Numbered from the stretch's first letter, positions 44,410 through 52,746 are shown. The stretch is 64,000 bases of DNA from Arthrobacter globiformis (GCF_030818015.1 NZ_JAUSZX010000001.1:2046001-2110000); one strand, 5' to 3'. Notes: a model not told the origin generated them from the sequence alone. Translations and numbers: made by a program.

Positions 44410-44415
44410 AGTCTA
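44410..44415 (-). promoter_or_regulatory. Leaderless -10 (TAGACT) of the aldolase, starting with the SDR stop codon
   Basis: TAGACT, 6 bases, GTG 44403. The TAG is also the stop codon of the SDR gene (44413-44415), the same arrangement as at parC/DinB. Confidence 0.6.
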
Positions 44416-45186
44416 GGTAGTTGCGGCGCCGGCGGGCACCGGGGCCAGCACCAGCCGCTGCCCGTTCAGCTCCGCGGCGGGCTGGCTGAAGAGCCCGACG
44501 GCGGCCGCCGCCAGCTGCTCGACGTCCGTGTAGCCGGGGAACTTCCGTTCGGGCTGCCTGCTGCGCATGCCTGCGTCCACCAGCGCCTTCACCACGAAGA
44601 CGACGGCGGCGCTGTGCTGGGGTCCGTCGGCTGGGCCGTCCTGGCGGAACCCCTCCGCCATGGCCATGGTCCACGCTTCCGCGGCCGCCTTGGCCGCCAC
44701 GTAGCTGGCGACGCCGGCGGCCGGGCTGCCCACCGCCGTCGAGGACACCATGGCAAACCGTCCGCAGGGCGAGGCGGCGAGGTCGTCGTAGAAGACGCGG
44801 GTCACGTTCCGGAGCGTTGTGACAGCGCTGCGTTCCAGGAAGTCCCAGTCCTCATCAGACTGGTCCGCGATGCCTTGCGCGCCGCGCCAGCCGCCCACCA
44901 GGTGGATGATGCCGTCGATCTTTCCGGCGGTGCGCGCGAGCTCTTGCTGCAGTTCGCGGACGGCGGCGAGGTCGCCGAGGTCGCAGACGAGTGGCGTGGC
45001 GCCGCCCGCGGTTTCCGCGGCGGCCTCGATGCGCGCCGTGTCCGAACCCACGGTGAAGACGTCAAAGCCGGCCTGCAGCAGGGCGTGGGCGGCCGCGACC
45101 CCTGACGGTCCGCTGCCGCCCGTGACCAGCACGCGCAGTGGCCTGCCGTCGGTCAGGCTGGAGCCGGTCATGCTGCCCTCAGTCAT
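44413..45186 (-). CDS. SDR family oxidoreductase
   Basis: 257 residues from ATG 45186, which overlaps the DUF6421 stop by 4 bases. NAD(P) Rossmann motif VTGGSGPSGVAAAHALL (near 18), VCDLGDLA, and active-site SSTAVGSPAAGVASYVAAK with the Ser and the Tyr-x3-Lys pair. A classical short-chain dehydrogenase; the substrate is unknown. It is translationally coupled to DUF6421 and followed 9 bases later by the aldolase, so a shared pathway is likely. Confidence 0.87.
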   Translation of the reverse strand: MTEGSMTGSSLTDGRPLRVLVTGGSGPSGVAAAHALLQAGFDVFTVGSDTARIEAAAETAGGATPLVCDLGDLAAVRELQQELARTAGKIDGIIHLVGGWRGAQGIADQSDEDWDFLERSAVTTLRNVTRVFYDDLAASPCGRFAMVSSTAVGSPAAGVASYVAAKAAAEAWTMAMAEGFRQDGPADGPQHSAAVVFVVKALVDAGMRSRQPERKFPGYTDVEQLAAAAVGLFSQPAAELNGQRLVLAPVPAGAATT

Positions 45187-46586
45187 GCTGCGGCAGCCGC
45201 CGGGTCGCCTGCCGGCAGGGCAGCGTCCGTGGAACCGGTAATGCCTGCGGTGGATTCGATGACGGGGCGCATTTTCTTTTCCAGGGCCTCGTAGAACATG
45301 GACAGCGGGAACTCGTCGTCCAGGACCTGGTCGGTGAGGCCCCGCGGCGGCCCGTCGAGCGGGAGGGCGCCCGGCCCTTTGGCCCAGACAGAAGCCGGGT
45401 TCGGCGTGACGGTGCCCGAGATCAGCTCGTAGGCCGCCAGCCAGTGGGCGGTCTTGGGCCGGTCGATGGAGCGCCAGTAGAGTTCCTCGATCCGGGCGCC
45501 CAGCTCCACCACCACTCCGGCGACGTGTTCCCAGTCGATGGTCAGCCGGCTGTCGGTCCAGTGGAGGACACGGTGCTGGTGCAGCCACGCGAACAGCAGC
45601 TGGCCGCCGAGCCCGTCGTAGTTGCGCACCCGGCTGCCGGCGATGGCGAACCGGAAGATGCGGTCGAAAATGACGGCGTACTGCACGAGCTTGGCATGCC
45701 GGCGGGCTTCCGGGTCCGCAGCTTCGTCCTTCTCGATCTTCACGGATTCCCGGAAGGCTGTCAGGTCGCAGCGCAGTTCCTCGAGGGAGTACAGGAAGAA
45801 TGGCATCCGCTGCTTGATCATGAAGGGATCGAAGGGCAGGTCCCCGCGCATGTGCGTGCGGTCATGGATCAGGTCCCACATGACGAAGGTCTTTTCGGTG
45901 AGCTCCTGGTCCTCGAGGAGTTCCGCGGTCCCCGCCGGCAGCTCAAGTGAAGTGATATCAGCGGCGGCCCGCAGGACTCGGCGGAAGCGTGCCGCTTCCC
46001 GGTCGGCGAAAATGGCGCCCCAGGTGAACCTGGGTGTCGCGCGCACGCCGACGGTTTCGGGGAACAGCACGGCGGAGTTGGTGTCGTACCCGGGAGTGAA
46101 GTCGATGAACCGGATGGGCACGAACAGGGGGTTTGAGTAGTCGCCCTGTTCCAGGCCAGCAATGAAGTCGGGCCACACGACGTCGATGAGGACAGCCTCC
46201 ACGAGCCGGCTGCTGCTGCCGTTCTGCGTGTACATGGGGAAGACTACCAGGTGCTGCAGGCCGTTCTCGCGGTCCGCCTGCGGCTGGAACGCCAGCAGGG
46301 AGTCCAGGAAGTCCGGTACGCCGAACCCGTCCCCGGCCCAGCGACCAAAGTCGCGGCACACCAGGTCCAGGTACAGGGAATCGTGGGGGAATGCCGGTGC
46401 CAGCGCCTCGACGGCGCTGACAAGGGCTTCGACGTGGCCGTGGGCTGCCGCATGATCGGCCTGGTCCGGGATGGAGCCGTCCTGCACCTGCAGTTCCCGC
46501 AGGGCAATGGCCGCCGCCTTGAGACACTGCCATTCCGGGTGTTCCGCGGATATTCGGGCTGGTGCTGTGTGTACGGTTACGGTCAT
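45183..46586 (-). CDS. DUF6421 family protein
   Basis: 467 residues, cytoplasmic, from ATG 46586 with a GAGG site 6 bases upstream. The conserved centre includes FVMWDLIHDRTHMRGDLPFDPFMIKQRMPFF (split here as FVMWDLIHDRTH and RGDLPFDPF) near residue 238, whose His-x3-His with nearby Asp/Glu looks like a metal site, and EELRCDL shortly after. I recognise it as DUF6421. In other actinobacteria, as I recall, it is also found with an SDR and a threonine aldolase. The reaction is not known. Confidence 0.75.
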   Translation of the reverse strand: MTVTVHTAPARISAEHPEWQCLKAAAIALRELQVQDGSIPDQADHAAAHGHVEALVSAVEALAPAFPHDSLYLDLVCRDFGRWAGDGFGVPDFLDSLLAFQPQADRENGLQHLVVFPMYTQNGSSSRLVEAVLIDVVWPDFIAGLEQGDYSNPLFVPIRFIDFTPGYDTNSAVLFPETVGVRATPRFTWGAIFADREAARFRRVLRAAADITSLELPAGTAELLEDQELTEKTFVMWDLIHDRTHMRGDLPFDPFMIKQRMPFFLYSLEELRCDLTAFRESVKIEKDEAADPEARRHAKLVQYAVIFDRIFRFAIAGSRVRNYDGLGGQLLFAWLHQHRVLHWTDSRLTIDWEHVAGVVVELGARIEELYWRSIDRPKTAHWLAAYELISGTVTPNPASVWAKGPGALPLDGPPRGLTDQVLDDEFPLSMFYEALEKKMRPVIESTAGITGSTDAALPAGDPAAAAA

Positions 46587-46732
46587 CGCTGGCCTCGCCT
46601 TTCGGGTTATCTGAGCTTCTTACGGCGAGCGTAGCAAGCAGACAGCCTTCCTAATCGTTCATAGGCTTGAGCATAAGAAACTGTAGTGCTCGAGGCTGCC
46701 CAAATAACCGCTAGGCGCAGCGCCCGGCAACC

Positions 46733-47191
46733 TCAGCTCTGCGGGTCGTCGACGGCCGGAACCAGCTTCAGTGAGATGGAGTTGATGCAATAACGCTGGT
46801 CGGTCGGCGTTCCGTAGCCCTCGCCCTCGAATACGTGCCCGAGGTGCGAGTCGCAGTTGGCGCACCGCACCTCGATGCGGTCCATGCCCAGGGTGCGGTC
46901 GTGGATGTAGCGCACACGCCCTTCGGCCAGCGGGGCCCAGAATGACGGCCAGCCGCAGTGCGAATCGAACTTCTCCTTGCTGGTGAACAGCTCGGTCCCG
47001 CACGCGCGGCAGTTGTAGACGCCGGCGGTGTGGGTGTCCCAGTATTCGCCGGTGTACGGGCGTTCCGTGCCGGCTTGGCGCAGCACGTGGTACTCCTCCG
47101 GTGTCAGTTCCTGCTGCCAGGCTTCGTCGGATCGGCCGGCGGCAGGGGTTGTGGAGGTATTCGTGAGGTCGGACTTCTCAGGAGTGCTCAT
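46733..47191 (-). CDS. msrB: Peptide-methionine (R)-S-oxide reductase
   Basis: 152 residues from ATG 47191. Zinc cysteines CRAC (near 62) and CANC (near 111), substrate motif HCGWPSFW (near 79) and the catalytic cysteine in RYCINSISL (near 136). It reduces methionine-R-sulfoxide in proteins. It begins 15 bases after the stop of the hypothetical gene at 47206-47697 and is probably co-transcribed with it. Confidence 0.93.
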   Translation of the reverse strand: MSTPEKSDLTNTSTTPAAGRSDEAWQQELTPEEYHVLRQAGTERPYTGEYWDTHTAGVYNCRACGTELFTSKEKFDSHCGWPSFWAPLAEGRVRYIHDRTLGMDRIEVRCANCDSHLGHVFEGEGYGTPTDQRYCINSISLKLVPAVDDPQS

Positions 47192-47205
47192 AGTCGGACC
47201 AACGC

Positions 47206-47697
47206 TCAGGAGTCCCCGATAAATCCCGAGCCCGCGTAAAGATGCAGTACGGGGAGCCCCAGCTTGTCCTGCGCCCTGTTGGCCCAATCGGTATGGAAGG
47301 TGTCCGACACGGCATGCGGCCTGGTGATGACGACGGCCTGGGCAGCCCCAAGCTCCTTGACCTTGGCCACGAGGCCGTTGACGGCCCCGCCGGCCACCAC
47401 CTCGCCGGCAACGCCGCCGCCGAGTCCTTCCAGCGCGCTGACCGAGGTGGCCAGCGTCGCGTCCGCCGCTGCCCGTTCCTCGGCAGGGTCCGGCGCGTGG
47501 GAGGTCAGCTCCCGGAAGGCCTTGGCAATGTCCAGCATCGACAGGTTCTCGAGGAAGTCCACCAGCAGATGCCGTTCCGTATTGGCAGGTACCAGCACAA
47601 CCAGGGGCGCGTCACCCCCGTCCACCAGGCGTTCGATGTTCACGCGGTCGTCCGCACCCAGCGGCTCTTCAGTGAGAATGACGATTGGATCGCTCAT
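47206..47697 (-). CDS. Conserved-looking protein with a Rossmann-like pattern, function unknown
   Basis: 163 residues. Alternating strands and helices (PIVILTEEP, APLVVLVPANT near 30, GAAQAVVITRPHAV near 122, LPVLHLYAGSGF near 148) with a Gly/Ala-rich hinge (GGGVAGEVVAGGAVNGL) suggest a universal-stress-protein-like or phosphotransfer fold. I do not recognise the family. ATG 47697 is leaderless by the promoter rule and the gene leads into msrB, which hints at a stress connection only by position. Confidence 0.65.
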   Translation of the reverse strand: MSDPIVILTEEPLGADDRVNIERLVDGGDAPLVVLVPANTERHLLVDFLENLSMLDIAKAFRELTSHAPDPAEERAAADATLATSVSALEGLGGGVAGEVVAGGAVNGLVAKVKELGAAQAVVITRPHAVSDTFHTDWANRAQDKLGLPVLHLYAGSGFIGDS

Positions 47698-47703
47698 GGC
47701 ATC

Positions 47704-47709
47704 AGCCTA
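47704..47709 (-). promoter_or_regulatory. Leaderless -10 element (TAGGCT) for the gene ahead of msrB
   Basis: TAGGCT, exactly 6 bases, ATG 47697 on the minus strand; no ribosome site. Confidence 0.6.
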
Positions 47710-47814
47710 GTCCCGCCCGCCAATGCCCGCATGTATTTGGCCCGCCTGCGTTTGGTCCTCAGTGATTTGGCCGTGAATGTGCCGGAAGGCGCCGGATCCG
47801 TCAAGATGGGTGGC

Positions 47815-49083
47815 ATGGATTCCGCGCAGGCTGCTTTGACAACCCCGTCTACTACCCAGGGCAATGCGATGACCCTGAGGGCGAAGTGGACACTCGGGGG
47901 AATCATTGCCGGCGGCAGCGCGGCTGCCCTGCTCGGTGCCGGATCGTCTGCCCTCGCGCTCTACTTTGCCCGCCGAGTCCTCACCCCCGCCCGCGTGCGG
48001 GCGGCGGACCAGGAAGTCCTGGCAGTCATCAGGGACGGCAGGGACCTGCAGGTCATCCTCGCGGCCACGCCGGAGACAACACACAATGGCGTGTACAGCC
48101 TCTTCTTCGACGCCGGTGCCGGGCACGCCCGGATCGGCAGAATCCTTTCCTATTCCCCGGCCGAGCGCACCGTGCTGCGGGAAGTTGAGGCCGTCTACAG
48201 CGGCAACCTGGAAACTGCAGGCCGGGGCTGGTGGGGAGGGGCCACGTACCAGCATCCCTCCGACGTCGGGCTGGCCTCCGAAGATGTCGCCATTGAGGTT
48301 GAGGGCGGAACTGCCCCGGGCTGGCTGATCCCGGGTGAAGCCGGGGCCGAGACCTGGGCCATCATGGTCCACGGGCGCGGGGCCACCCGGCAGGAGTGCC
48401 TGCGTGGAGCGCGGGTGGCCCACGAACTTGGGCTGCCGAATTTGCTGGTTTCCTACCGGAACGACGGCCTGGCGCCGGCAGCATTCGACGGCCGGTACGG
48501 GCTGGGGTCGACGGAGTGGCGGGACATCGACGCTGCCATCTCCTTTGCCCTGGCCCGCGGCGCCCGGGAGGTTGTTCTCTTCGGCTGGTCGATGGGCGGC
48601 GCCATCTGCCTGCAGACCGCGGACCTGTCGGAGCACAGGCATGTCATCCGGGCCATGGTCCTGGACGCGCCCGTTATCGACTGGGTGAACGTGCTGGCCC
48701 ACCACGCCGAGCTGAACCGGATCCCGTCGGCCGTTGGCCGGTACGGCCAGCTGATGATGGGCCACAAGGTGGGCCGCCGGCTCACGGGACTGGCTGCGCC
48801 TGTGGACCTGAAATCAATGGACTGGGTGTCGCGGGCCGTCGAACTCCGGACGCCGACGCTCATCATCCACAGCGTGGACGACGAATACGTTCCCTACCAG
48901 CCGTCGGCCCTGCTCGCCGAAAAGAACCCGGAAATGGTCACGTTCGAGCCGTTCGAGGGGGCGCGGCATGCCAAGGAGTGGAACGCCGATCCGGTCCGCT
49001 GGGAAGGGCTCGTCCGGGCGTGGCTGCAGCAGCAACTGGCGCCGCGTGTAAATCCGGGTTCGGGTCCTGTTCAGCCCGCCTGA
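47815..49083 (+). CDS. Membrane-anchored alpha/beta hydrolase
   Basis: 422 residues from ATG 47815; the frame is open far upstream but that part is the shadow of the opposite gene. ATG 47869 is an alternative start. One N-terminal helix (LGGIIAGGSAAALLGAGSSALAL, about 25-50) anchors it. The catalytic triad is Ser in FGWSMGG (near 261), Asp in HSVDDEYV (near 355) and His in GARHAKEW (near 385). The substrate is unknown; esterase or peptidase activity is possible. It converges on and overlaps the ybaK-type gene by 13 bases. Confidence 0.8.
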   Translation: MDSAQAALTTPSTTQGNAMTLRAKWTLGGIIAGGSAAALLGAGSSALALYFARRVLTPARVRAADQEVLAVIRDGRDLQVILAATPETTHNGVYSLFFDAGAGHARIGRILSYSPAERTVLREVEAVYSGNLETAGRGWWGGATYQHPSDVGLASEDVAIEVEGGTAPGWLIPGEAGAETWAIMVHGRGATRQECLRGARVAHELGLPNLLVSYRNDGLAPAAFDGRYGLGSTEWRDIDAAISFALARGAREVVLFGWSMGGAICLQTADLSEHRHVIRAMVLDAPVIDWVNVLAHHAELNRIPSAVGRYGQLMMGHKVGRRLTGLAAPVDLKSMDWVSRAVELRTPTLIIHSVDDEYVPYQPSALLAEKNPEMVTFEPFEGARHAKEWNADPVRWEGLVRAWLQQQLAPRVNPGSGPVQPA

Positions 49084-49574
49084 GCGCCAGTTCCGATCGC
49101 GGCCGTGACGGCTTTGGTGAGGCGCACGAGGTCGCGGGGATCCAATTCGATGTCCAGGCCCCGCCGGCCGCCGGAGACCAGGATGGTGTCCAGGATGAGG
49201 GCGCTTTCGTCGATGACCGTGGGGGAGGGCTGCCGCTGTCCCAGGGGCGAAATTCCGCCAAGCACGTAGCCGGTGCGCCGTTCAGCCGCCGCGGGGTCAG
49301 CCATGGCGGCCTTCTTGCTGCCCAGTGCCGCAGCTATCGCCTTCAGGTCCAGGCTTCCGCTGACGGGAACGACGCCGACCGCCAGTCTGCCGTCGACCTC
49401 CACCATGAGCGTCTTGAAGACCTTTGCAGGATCGATCCCCAGGACTTCGGCTGCCTCCATGCCGTAACTGGCCGCGGCTGGATCATGGCTGTACGGGTGC
49501 AAGTTAAATGAAACGCCCGCCGCAGCCAGTACGGCTGTGGCAGGCGTTCCCAGCGACGTGTTTTTTCGCGCCAT
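49071..49574 (-). CDS. ybaK: Cys-tRNA(Pro)/tRNA(Cys) deacylase, YbaK family
   Basis: 167 residues, the single-domain editing fold. The catalytic lysine is in AKVFKTLMVE (near 53), with VPVSGSLDLKAIA and the conserved GYVLGGISPLGQ (near 103-114). It removes Cys from mischarged tRNA(Pro). It is 14 bases downstream of sufE on the same strand; the shared theme of cysteine sulfur with sufE and sseA may be meaningful or accidental. Confidence 0.9.
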   Translation of the reverse strand: MARKNTSLGTPATAVLAAAGVSFNLHPYSHDPAAASYGMEAAEVLGIDPAKVFKTLMVEVDGRLAVGVVPVSGSLDLKAIAAALGSKKAAMADPAAAERRTGYVLGGISPLGQRQPSPTVIDESALILDTILVSGGRRGLDIELDPRDLVRLTKAVTAAIGTGAQAG

Positions 49575-49588
49575 GCGGGGTCCGGCTT

Positions 49589-50047
49589 CTAGGCGTAGAG
49601 CCGGGCCGCGGCGGCCACCTTGCGCTTGATGCGCCCGAGCATCGCAGTCATGCCGCGCATGCGCAACGGCGTGATAGCGCGGGTCAGGCCGAGCAATTCC
49701 GGCATGTCATCGGGTACAGCCAGGATCTCCTCGGCGGTGAGGCCGTCCAGTCCTTCATGGAGCACTCCGGCGAAACCACGGGTGGTGGGGGCCTCCGGCG
49801 GCGCCTTGAAGAACAACCGGAAGGCGGGGGATCCGCCGTCGTTCTTTTCCGTCTCAATGGTGAGGAAAAGAGGCGACTGGCATTCCACCACCTGCTCCAG
49901 CAGCTCAGGGTGGTCGTTCAGGCGCGCCGGCAGCTCCGGCAGGCCGCGGGAGAACTCCAGCAGGAGCTGCAGCCGCTCGGGCTCGCTCAGTGCCTGGAAG
50001 TCGTCGACAATCTCCGCCAGGGCGGTGGGAAGTGCTTGAGTACTCAT
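49589..50047 (-). CDS. sufE: SufE family sulfur acceptor protein
   Basis: 152 residues from ATG 50047. The sulfur-accepting cysteine is in VVECQSPLFL (near 55), followed by LTAEEILAVP and a C-terminal helix LTRAITPLRMRGM typical of SufE. It takes persulfide from a SufS desulfurase to help Fe-S cluster building. It lies 50 bases after sseA, a rhodanese. The start has TAAGCT ending 7 bases upstream, so it may have its own near-leaderless promoter. Confidence 0.9.
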   Translation of the reverse strand: MSTQALPTALAEIVDDFQALSEPERLQLLLEFSRGLPELPARLNDHPELLEQVVECQSPLFLTIETEKNDGGSPAFRLFFKAPPEAPTTRGFAGVLHEGLDGLTAEEILAVPDDMPELLGLTRAITPLRMRGMTAMLGRIKRKVAAAARLYA

Positions 50048-50054
50048 CACTTCC

Positions 50055-50060
50055 AGCTTA
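50055..50060 (-). promoter_or_regulatory. -10 element (TAAGCT) before sufE
   Basis: TAAGCT ends 7 bases before ATG 50047 on the minus strand; transcription would begin at or next to the start codon. Confidence 0.4.
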
Positions 50061-50097
50061 CGCAGGTTGTCCCCGTCCGCCGCTTTTTTACGCTTGC

Positions 50098-51021
50098 TTA
50101 CCTCGCGGCAACTGCCGGTACTGAGCCGCGTTCCGCGCCCTTGGCAATCGGCACGCGCACAGCGTTGCCCCATTCCGTCCAGGAGCCGTCGTAGTTGCGG
50201 ACGGTTTCAAAGCCGAGGAGGAACTTCAGCGCGAACCAGGTGTGGCTGGAGCGTTCGCCAATGCGGCAGTAAGCCACGACGTCGTCGCCTTCGGTGAGTC
50301 CGGCCTCGCCCAGGTACAGGGCCTCAAGCTCGGCGCGGCTGCGGTAGGTGCCGTCCTCTGCTGCTGCCCGTGCCCACGGGATCGACGCCGCGGTGGGAAT
50401 GTGGCCGCCGCGGAGCGCGCCTTCTTCCGGGTAGGCAGGCATGTGGGTGCGCTGGCCCGTGTATTCCTCAGGGGAGCGTACGTCGATCAGTGGCTTGCCG
50501 AGGTGGGCCAGGACGTCTTCCTTGAAGGCGCGGATCGGGGTGTCGTTGCGCTCCACCACGGGGTAATCCGCTACGGCCGGCGAGGGGATGTCGGTGGTCA
50601 GCGCACGGCCTTCGGCGATCCACTTGTCGCGGCCGCCGTCGAGCAGACGGACGTCCTCGTGGCCGAACAGGCTGAAGACCCAGAGGGCGTAGGCGGCCCA
50701 CCAGTTGGACTTGTCGCCGTAGATGACAACGGTGGCGTCGCGGGAAATGCCCTTCGCGGCGGCCAAGGCGGCGAACGCCTCGCCCTCCACGTAGTCACGG
50801 GTCACTTCGTCGTTCAGGTCGGTGTGCCAGTCGATCTTGACCGCGCCGGGAATGTGGCCGGTTTCGTAGAGCAGGACGTCTTCATCGGACTCCACCACAA
50901 CGAGCTTGCCGTCGTTAAGGGCGCCGGCGTCGATCGCCGCAGCCAGCCACTCGGTGGAAACCAGCCGTTCCGGGTGCGCGTAGGCGGCGAACTTCTCATT
51001 CTGTTCAACGGGGTAGGACAT
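50098..51021 (-). CDS. sseA: Thiosulfate/3-mercaptopyruvate sulfurtransferase (rhodanese)
   Basis: 307 residues with two rhodanese domains. The inactive first has [18 protein letters not shown] and LLDGGRDKW. The active second has [12 protein letters not shown] and the catalytic loop [15 protein letters not shown], with Cys near 255. The Cys-Arg-x-Gly-Glu-Arg loop fits thiosulfate-type enzymes of actinobacteria (CysA/SseA). It moves sulfane sulfur to acceptors such as cyanide or thioredoxin. An AAAGG site precedes ATG 51021 and a TAGTGT -10 lies about 60 bases upstream. Confidence 0.9.
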   Translation of the reverse strand: MSYPVEQNEKFAAYAHPERLVSTEWLAAAIDAGALNDGKLVVVESDEDVLLYETGHIPGAVKIDWHTDLNDEVTRDYVEGEAFAALAAAKGISRDATVVIYGDKSNWWAAYALWVFSLFGHEDVRLLDGGRDKWIAEGRALTTDIPSPAVADYPVVERNDTPIRAFKEDVLAHLGKPLIDVRSPEEYTGQRTHMPAYPEEGALRGGHIPTAASIPWARAAAEDGTYRSRAELEALYLGEAGLTEGDDVVAYCRIGERSSHTWFALKFLLGFETVRNYDGSWTEWGNAVRVPIAKGAERGSVPAVAAR

Positions 51022-51084
51022 GCGTATGGCCTTTCACTGAAACGGTCAGGTCAGACCGCCGGGGGACGGCGGGTCACTGGTCCA

Positions 51085-51205
51085 ACACTAGCCATGGGCC
51101 GGTTCGAATGCTCCTGTGTGTTAACAGGACGAAATGTGTGCTTGCTCACGGCATCGCGGGTAGCGAGGGGTTGCCCGCAGGGCGGGCGGCTGATGCCGGT
51201 ATTCT
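51085..51205. promoter_or_regulatory. Divergent -10 elements for sseA (-) and zapE (+)
   Basis: TAGTGT on the minus strand (51085-51090) would start sseA mRNA near 51078. TATTCT on the plus strand (51200-51205) would start zapE mRNA near 51212, some 28 bases before its TTG. Confidence 0.4.
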
Positions 51206-51239
51206 TGCTGGGGACAAATCACCAGCAGAATGGACCACC

Positions 51240-52277
51240 TTGGTACAGATCGAAAAGCTCGCCACCCGGACGCCGGCGGTGTCGGTGGATGAGCTCCTCA
51301 AAGGTTTCTACCCATCGCCCAGGTTCGGGCAGGTGTCCTTTGCAAGCTACCGGCCCGACCCGAAGCAGCCAAGCCAGTCGGCGGCAGTGAACGCGCTGCA
51401 GGCTTTCGCCGGAGGAATCGGCGCCGGGGACGGCGGGGGACTGTTCAAGAAACTCTTTGGCAAGAAGGACGCGACCCGCGCCGGCATTTACCTCGACGGC
51501 GGATTCGGCGTGGGAAAAACCCACCTGCTGGCATCGCTCTGGCACGCTGCCCCCGGCCCAAAGGCCTTCGGCACCTTCGTGGAATACACCAACCTGGTGG
51601 GTGCCCTGTCCTTTCGGAAGACCGTCGACGCGTTGAGCTCCTACAAGCTTGTGTGCATTGACGAGTTTGAACTTGACGATCCAGGCGATACGGTCCTGAT
51701 GTCCCGCCTTATGCGGGAACTGGCCGACGCCGGCGTGAAGCTCGCGGCCACCTCCAACACCCTGCCCGGATCGCTGGGCGACGGCCGGTTTGCCGCCGTG
51801 GATTTCCAGCGTGAAATCCAGGTCCTGGCTGACCAGTTCGATGTCATCAGGGTTGACGGCGAGGACTTCCGCCATCGCGGCCTCCCGGCCGCGCCGGCGC
51901 CGCTGCGGAACAGCGAGCTCCACGCCCACATGAAGGCGGAGTTCGACGGCAAGACCGTTGCCGAGGATGACTTCGGCACCCTCATCTCACACCTCGCGGG
52001 CGTCCACCCGAGCCGTTATCGCAAGCTGATTGACGGCGTGGACGGCGTTGTCTGGCGGGACGTGGAAACCATCACCGAGCAGGCGGTGGCGCTGAGGTTT
52101 GTGGTGCTTGCCGACCGCCTCTACGACAAGGACGTTCCGATCCTTGCCAGCGGCGTTCCGTTCGACAAGCTGTTCACCGAGGAAATGATGAACGGTGGCT
52201 ACATGAAGAAGTACTTCAGGGCGGTCTCCAGGCTTACAGCGCTGGCCCGCGAAGGCCAGAACCACGAGCCCTCGTAG
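51240..52277 (+). CDS. zapE: ZapE/AFG1-family ATPase
   Basis: 345 residues from TTG 51240; the start is uncertain because the frame is open upstream, but homology begins at IEKLATRTPAVSVDELL. AFG1 P-loop GGFGVGKTH (near 90), Walker B VCIDEFELDD (near 137) and sensor ATSNTLP (near 170). ZapE binds FtsZ at the division site in E. coli and is AFG1-like in mitochondria; here a division or protein-quality role is inferred. A bidirectional hairpin terminator follows. Confidence 0.83.
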   Translation: MVQIEKLATRTPAVSVDELLKGFYPSPRFGQVSFASYRPDPKQPSQSAAVNALQAFAGGIGAGDGGGLFKKLFGKKDATRAGIYLDGGFGVGKTHLLASLWHAAPGPKAFGTFVEYTNLVGALSFRKTVDALSSYKLVCIDEFELDDPGDTVLMSRLMRELADAGVKLAATSNTLPGSLGDGRFAAVDFQREIQVLADQFDVIRVDGEDFRHRGLPAAPAPLRNSELHAHMKAEFDGKTVAEDDFGTLISHLAGVHPSRYRKLIDGVDGVVWRDVETITEQAVALRFVVLADRLYDKDVPILASGVPFDKLFTEEMMNGGYMKKYFRAVSRLTALAREGQNHEPS

Positions 52278-52320
52278 GCACGGGCTTTTGTAGACAGGCG
52301 AGTCTTCTTTCGGGAAAACG

Positions 52321-52364
52321 AAAGGTGCCGGCGCCGCCTCTCGGCGGGACCGGCACCTTTTGAC
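52321..52364 (+). terminator. Bidirectional intrinsic terminator between zapE and the antitoxin gene
   Basis: AAAGGTGCCGG (52321-52331) pairs perfectly with CCGGCACCTTT (52350-52360), with an inner CGCCG/CGGCG stem, a T-run on the plus strand and an A-run giving T on the minus strand. Confidence 0.85.
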
Positions 52365-52393
52365 GTTCAGGGGCGAAGCCCGGTAAGTCCTGG

Positions 52394-52630
52394 CTACGGA
52401 GCCTTCTCAGCCGGCGGCACGTTGTCCGCCGGTCCCTGGGTAGGCCTCTCATTGGCTTTGTCAACGAGAGTGGAAGCGCCAGTCTGGACCTTATCTACTT
52501 GGCTGGTGTGCTTGCCGCCCGTCTTGGAGTCGACAAAATCACCTGCTTTGGTGATGCCGTCCTTGATGGCCTGCTCGTTGCCGCGGATCAGACCCTGAGC
52601 CTTGCCCTTTAGATCGTCAAGTAAACCCAC
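52394..52630 (-). CDS. MT0933/Rv0909-type antitoxin-like protein (orphan)
   Basis: 78 residues from GTG 52630, set by a GGAGG site 5 bases upstream. VGLLDDLKGKAQGLI, GNEQAIKDGITKAGDFVDSKTGGKH and VDKVQ match the MT0933-like antitoxin family (PF14013 as I recall), helical and lysine-rich with a Pro-rich tail. In mycobacteria the family pairs with a toxin, but no toxin gene is adjacent: neighbours are a terminator plus zapE on one side and tRNA genes on the other. It may instead be a stress or CsbD-like protein. Confidence 0.72.
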   Translation of the reverse strand: MGLLDDLKGKAQGLIRGNEQAIKDGITKAGDFVDSKTGGKHTSQVDKVQTGASTLVDKANERPTQGPADNVPPAEKAP

Positions 52631-52677
52631 GAGCACCTCCCTTCAATCGCCGGAGCCAGTTCGCTCCTCCGCATTCG

Positions 52678-52706
52678 ATCCTAGCCCGGAAGGCAGTGCC
52701 TGCCAA
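52678..52706 (-). promoter_or_regulatory. Promoter of the antitoxin-like gene
   Basis: -35 TTGGCA (52701-52706), 17-base spacer, -10 TAGGAT (52678-52683) on the minus strand; start near 52671, leader about 40 bases with a GGAGG site. A perfect palindrome lies just upstream. Confidence 0.65.
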
Positions 52707-52713
52707 GGAGTTC

Positions 52714-52730
52714 TTGACAAACTTTGTCAA
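52714..52730. promoter_or_regulatory. Perfect 17-bp palindrome upstream of the antitoxin promoter
   Basis: TTGACAAA-C-TTTGTCAA, 8-base arms with no mismatch. It also shows a consensus -35 hexamer (TTGACA) on both strands, but no -10 follows at 16-18 bases in either direction, so it looks like a regulator site rather than a promoter. It sits between the antitoxin promoter and the tRNA terminator. Confidence 0.6.
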
Positions 52731-52746
52731 ACTGCATGAGGGCAAG

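Noticed and set aside
47242..47814. N-terminal extension of the alpha/beta hydrolase frame
   Set aside because: It is antisense to the hypothetical gene at 47206-47697 and has no domain; the hydrolase starts near its membrane helix.
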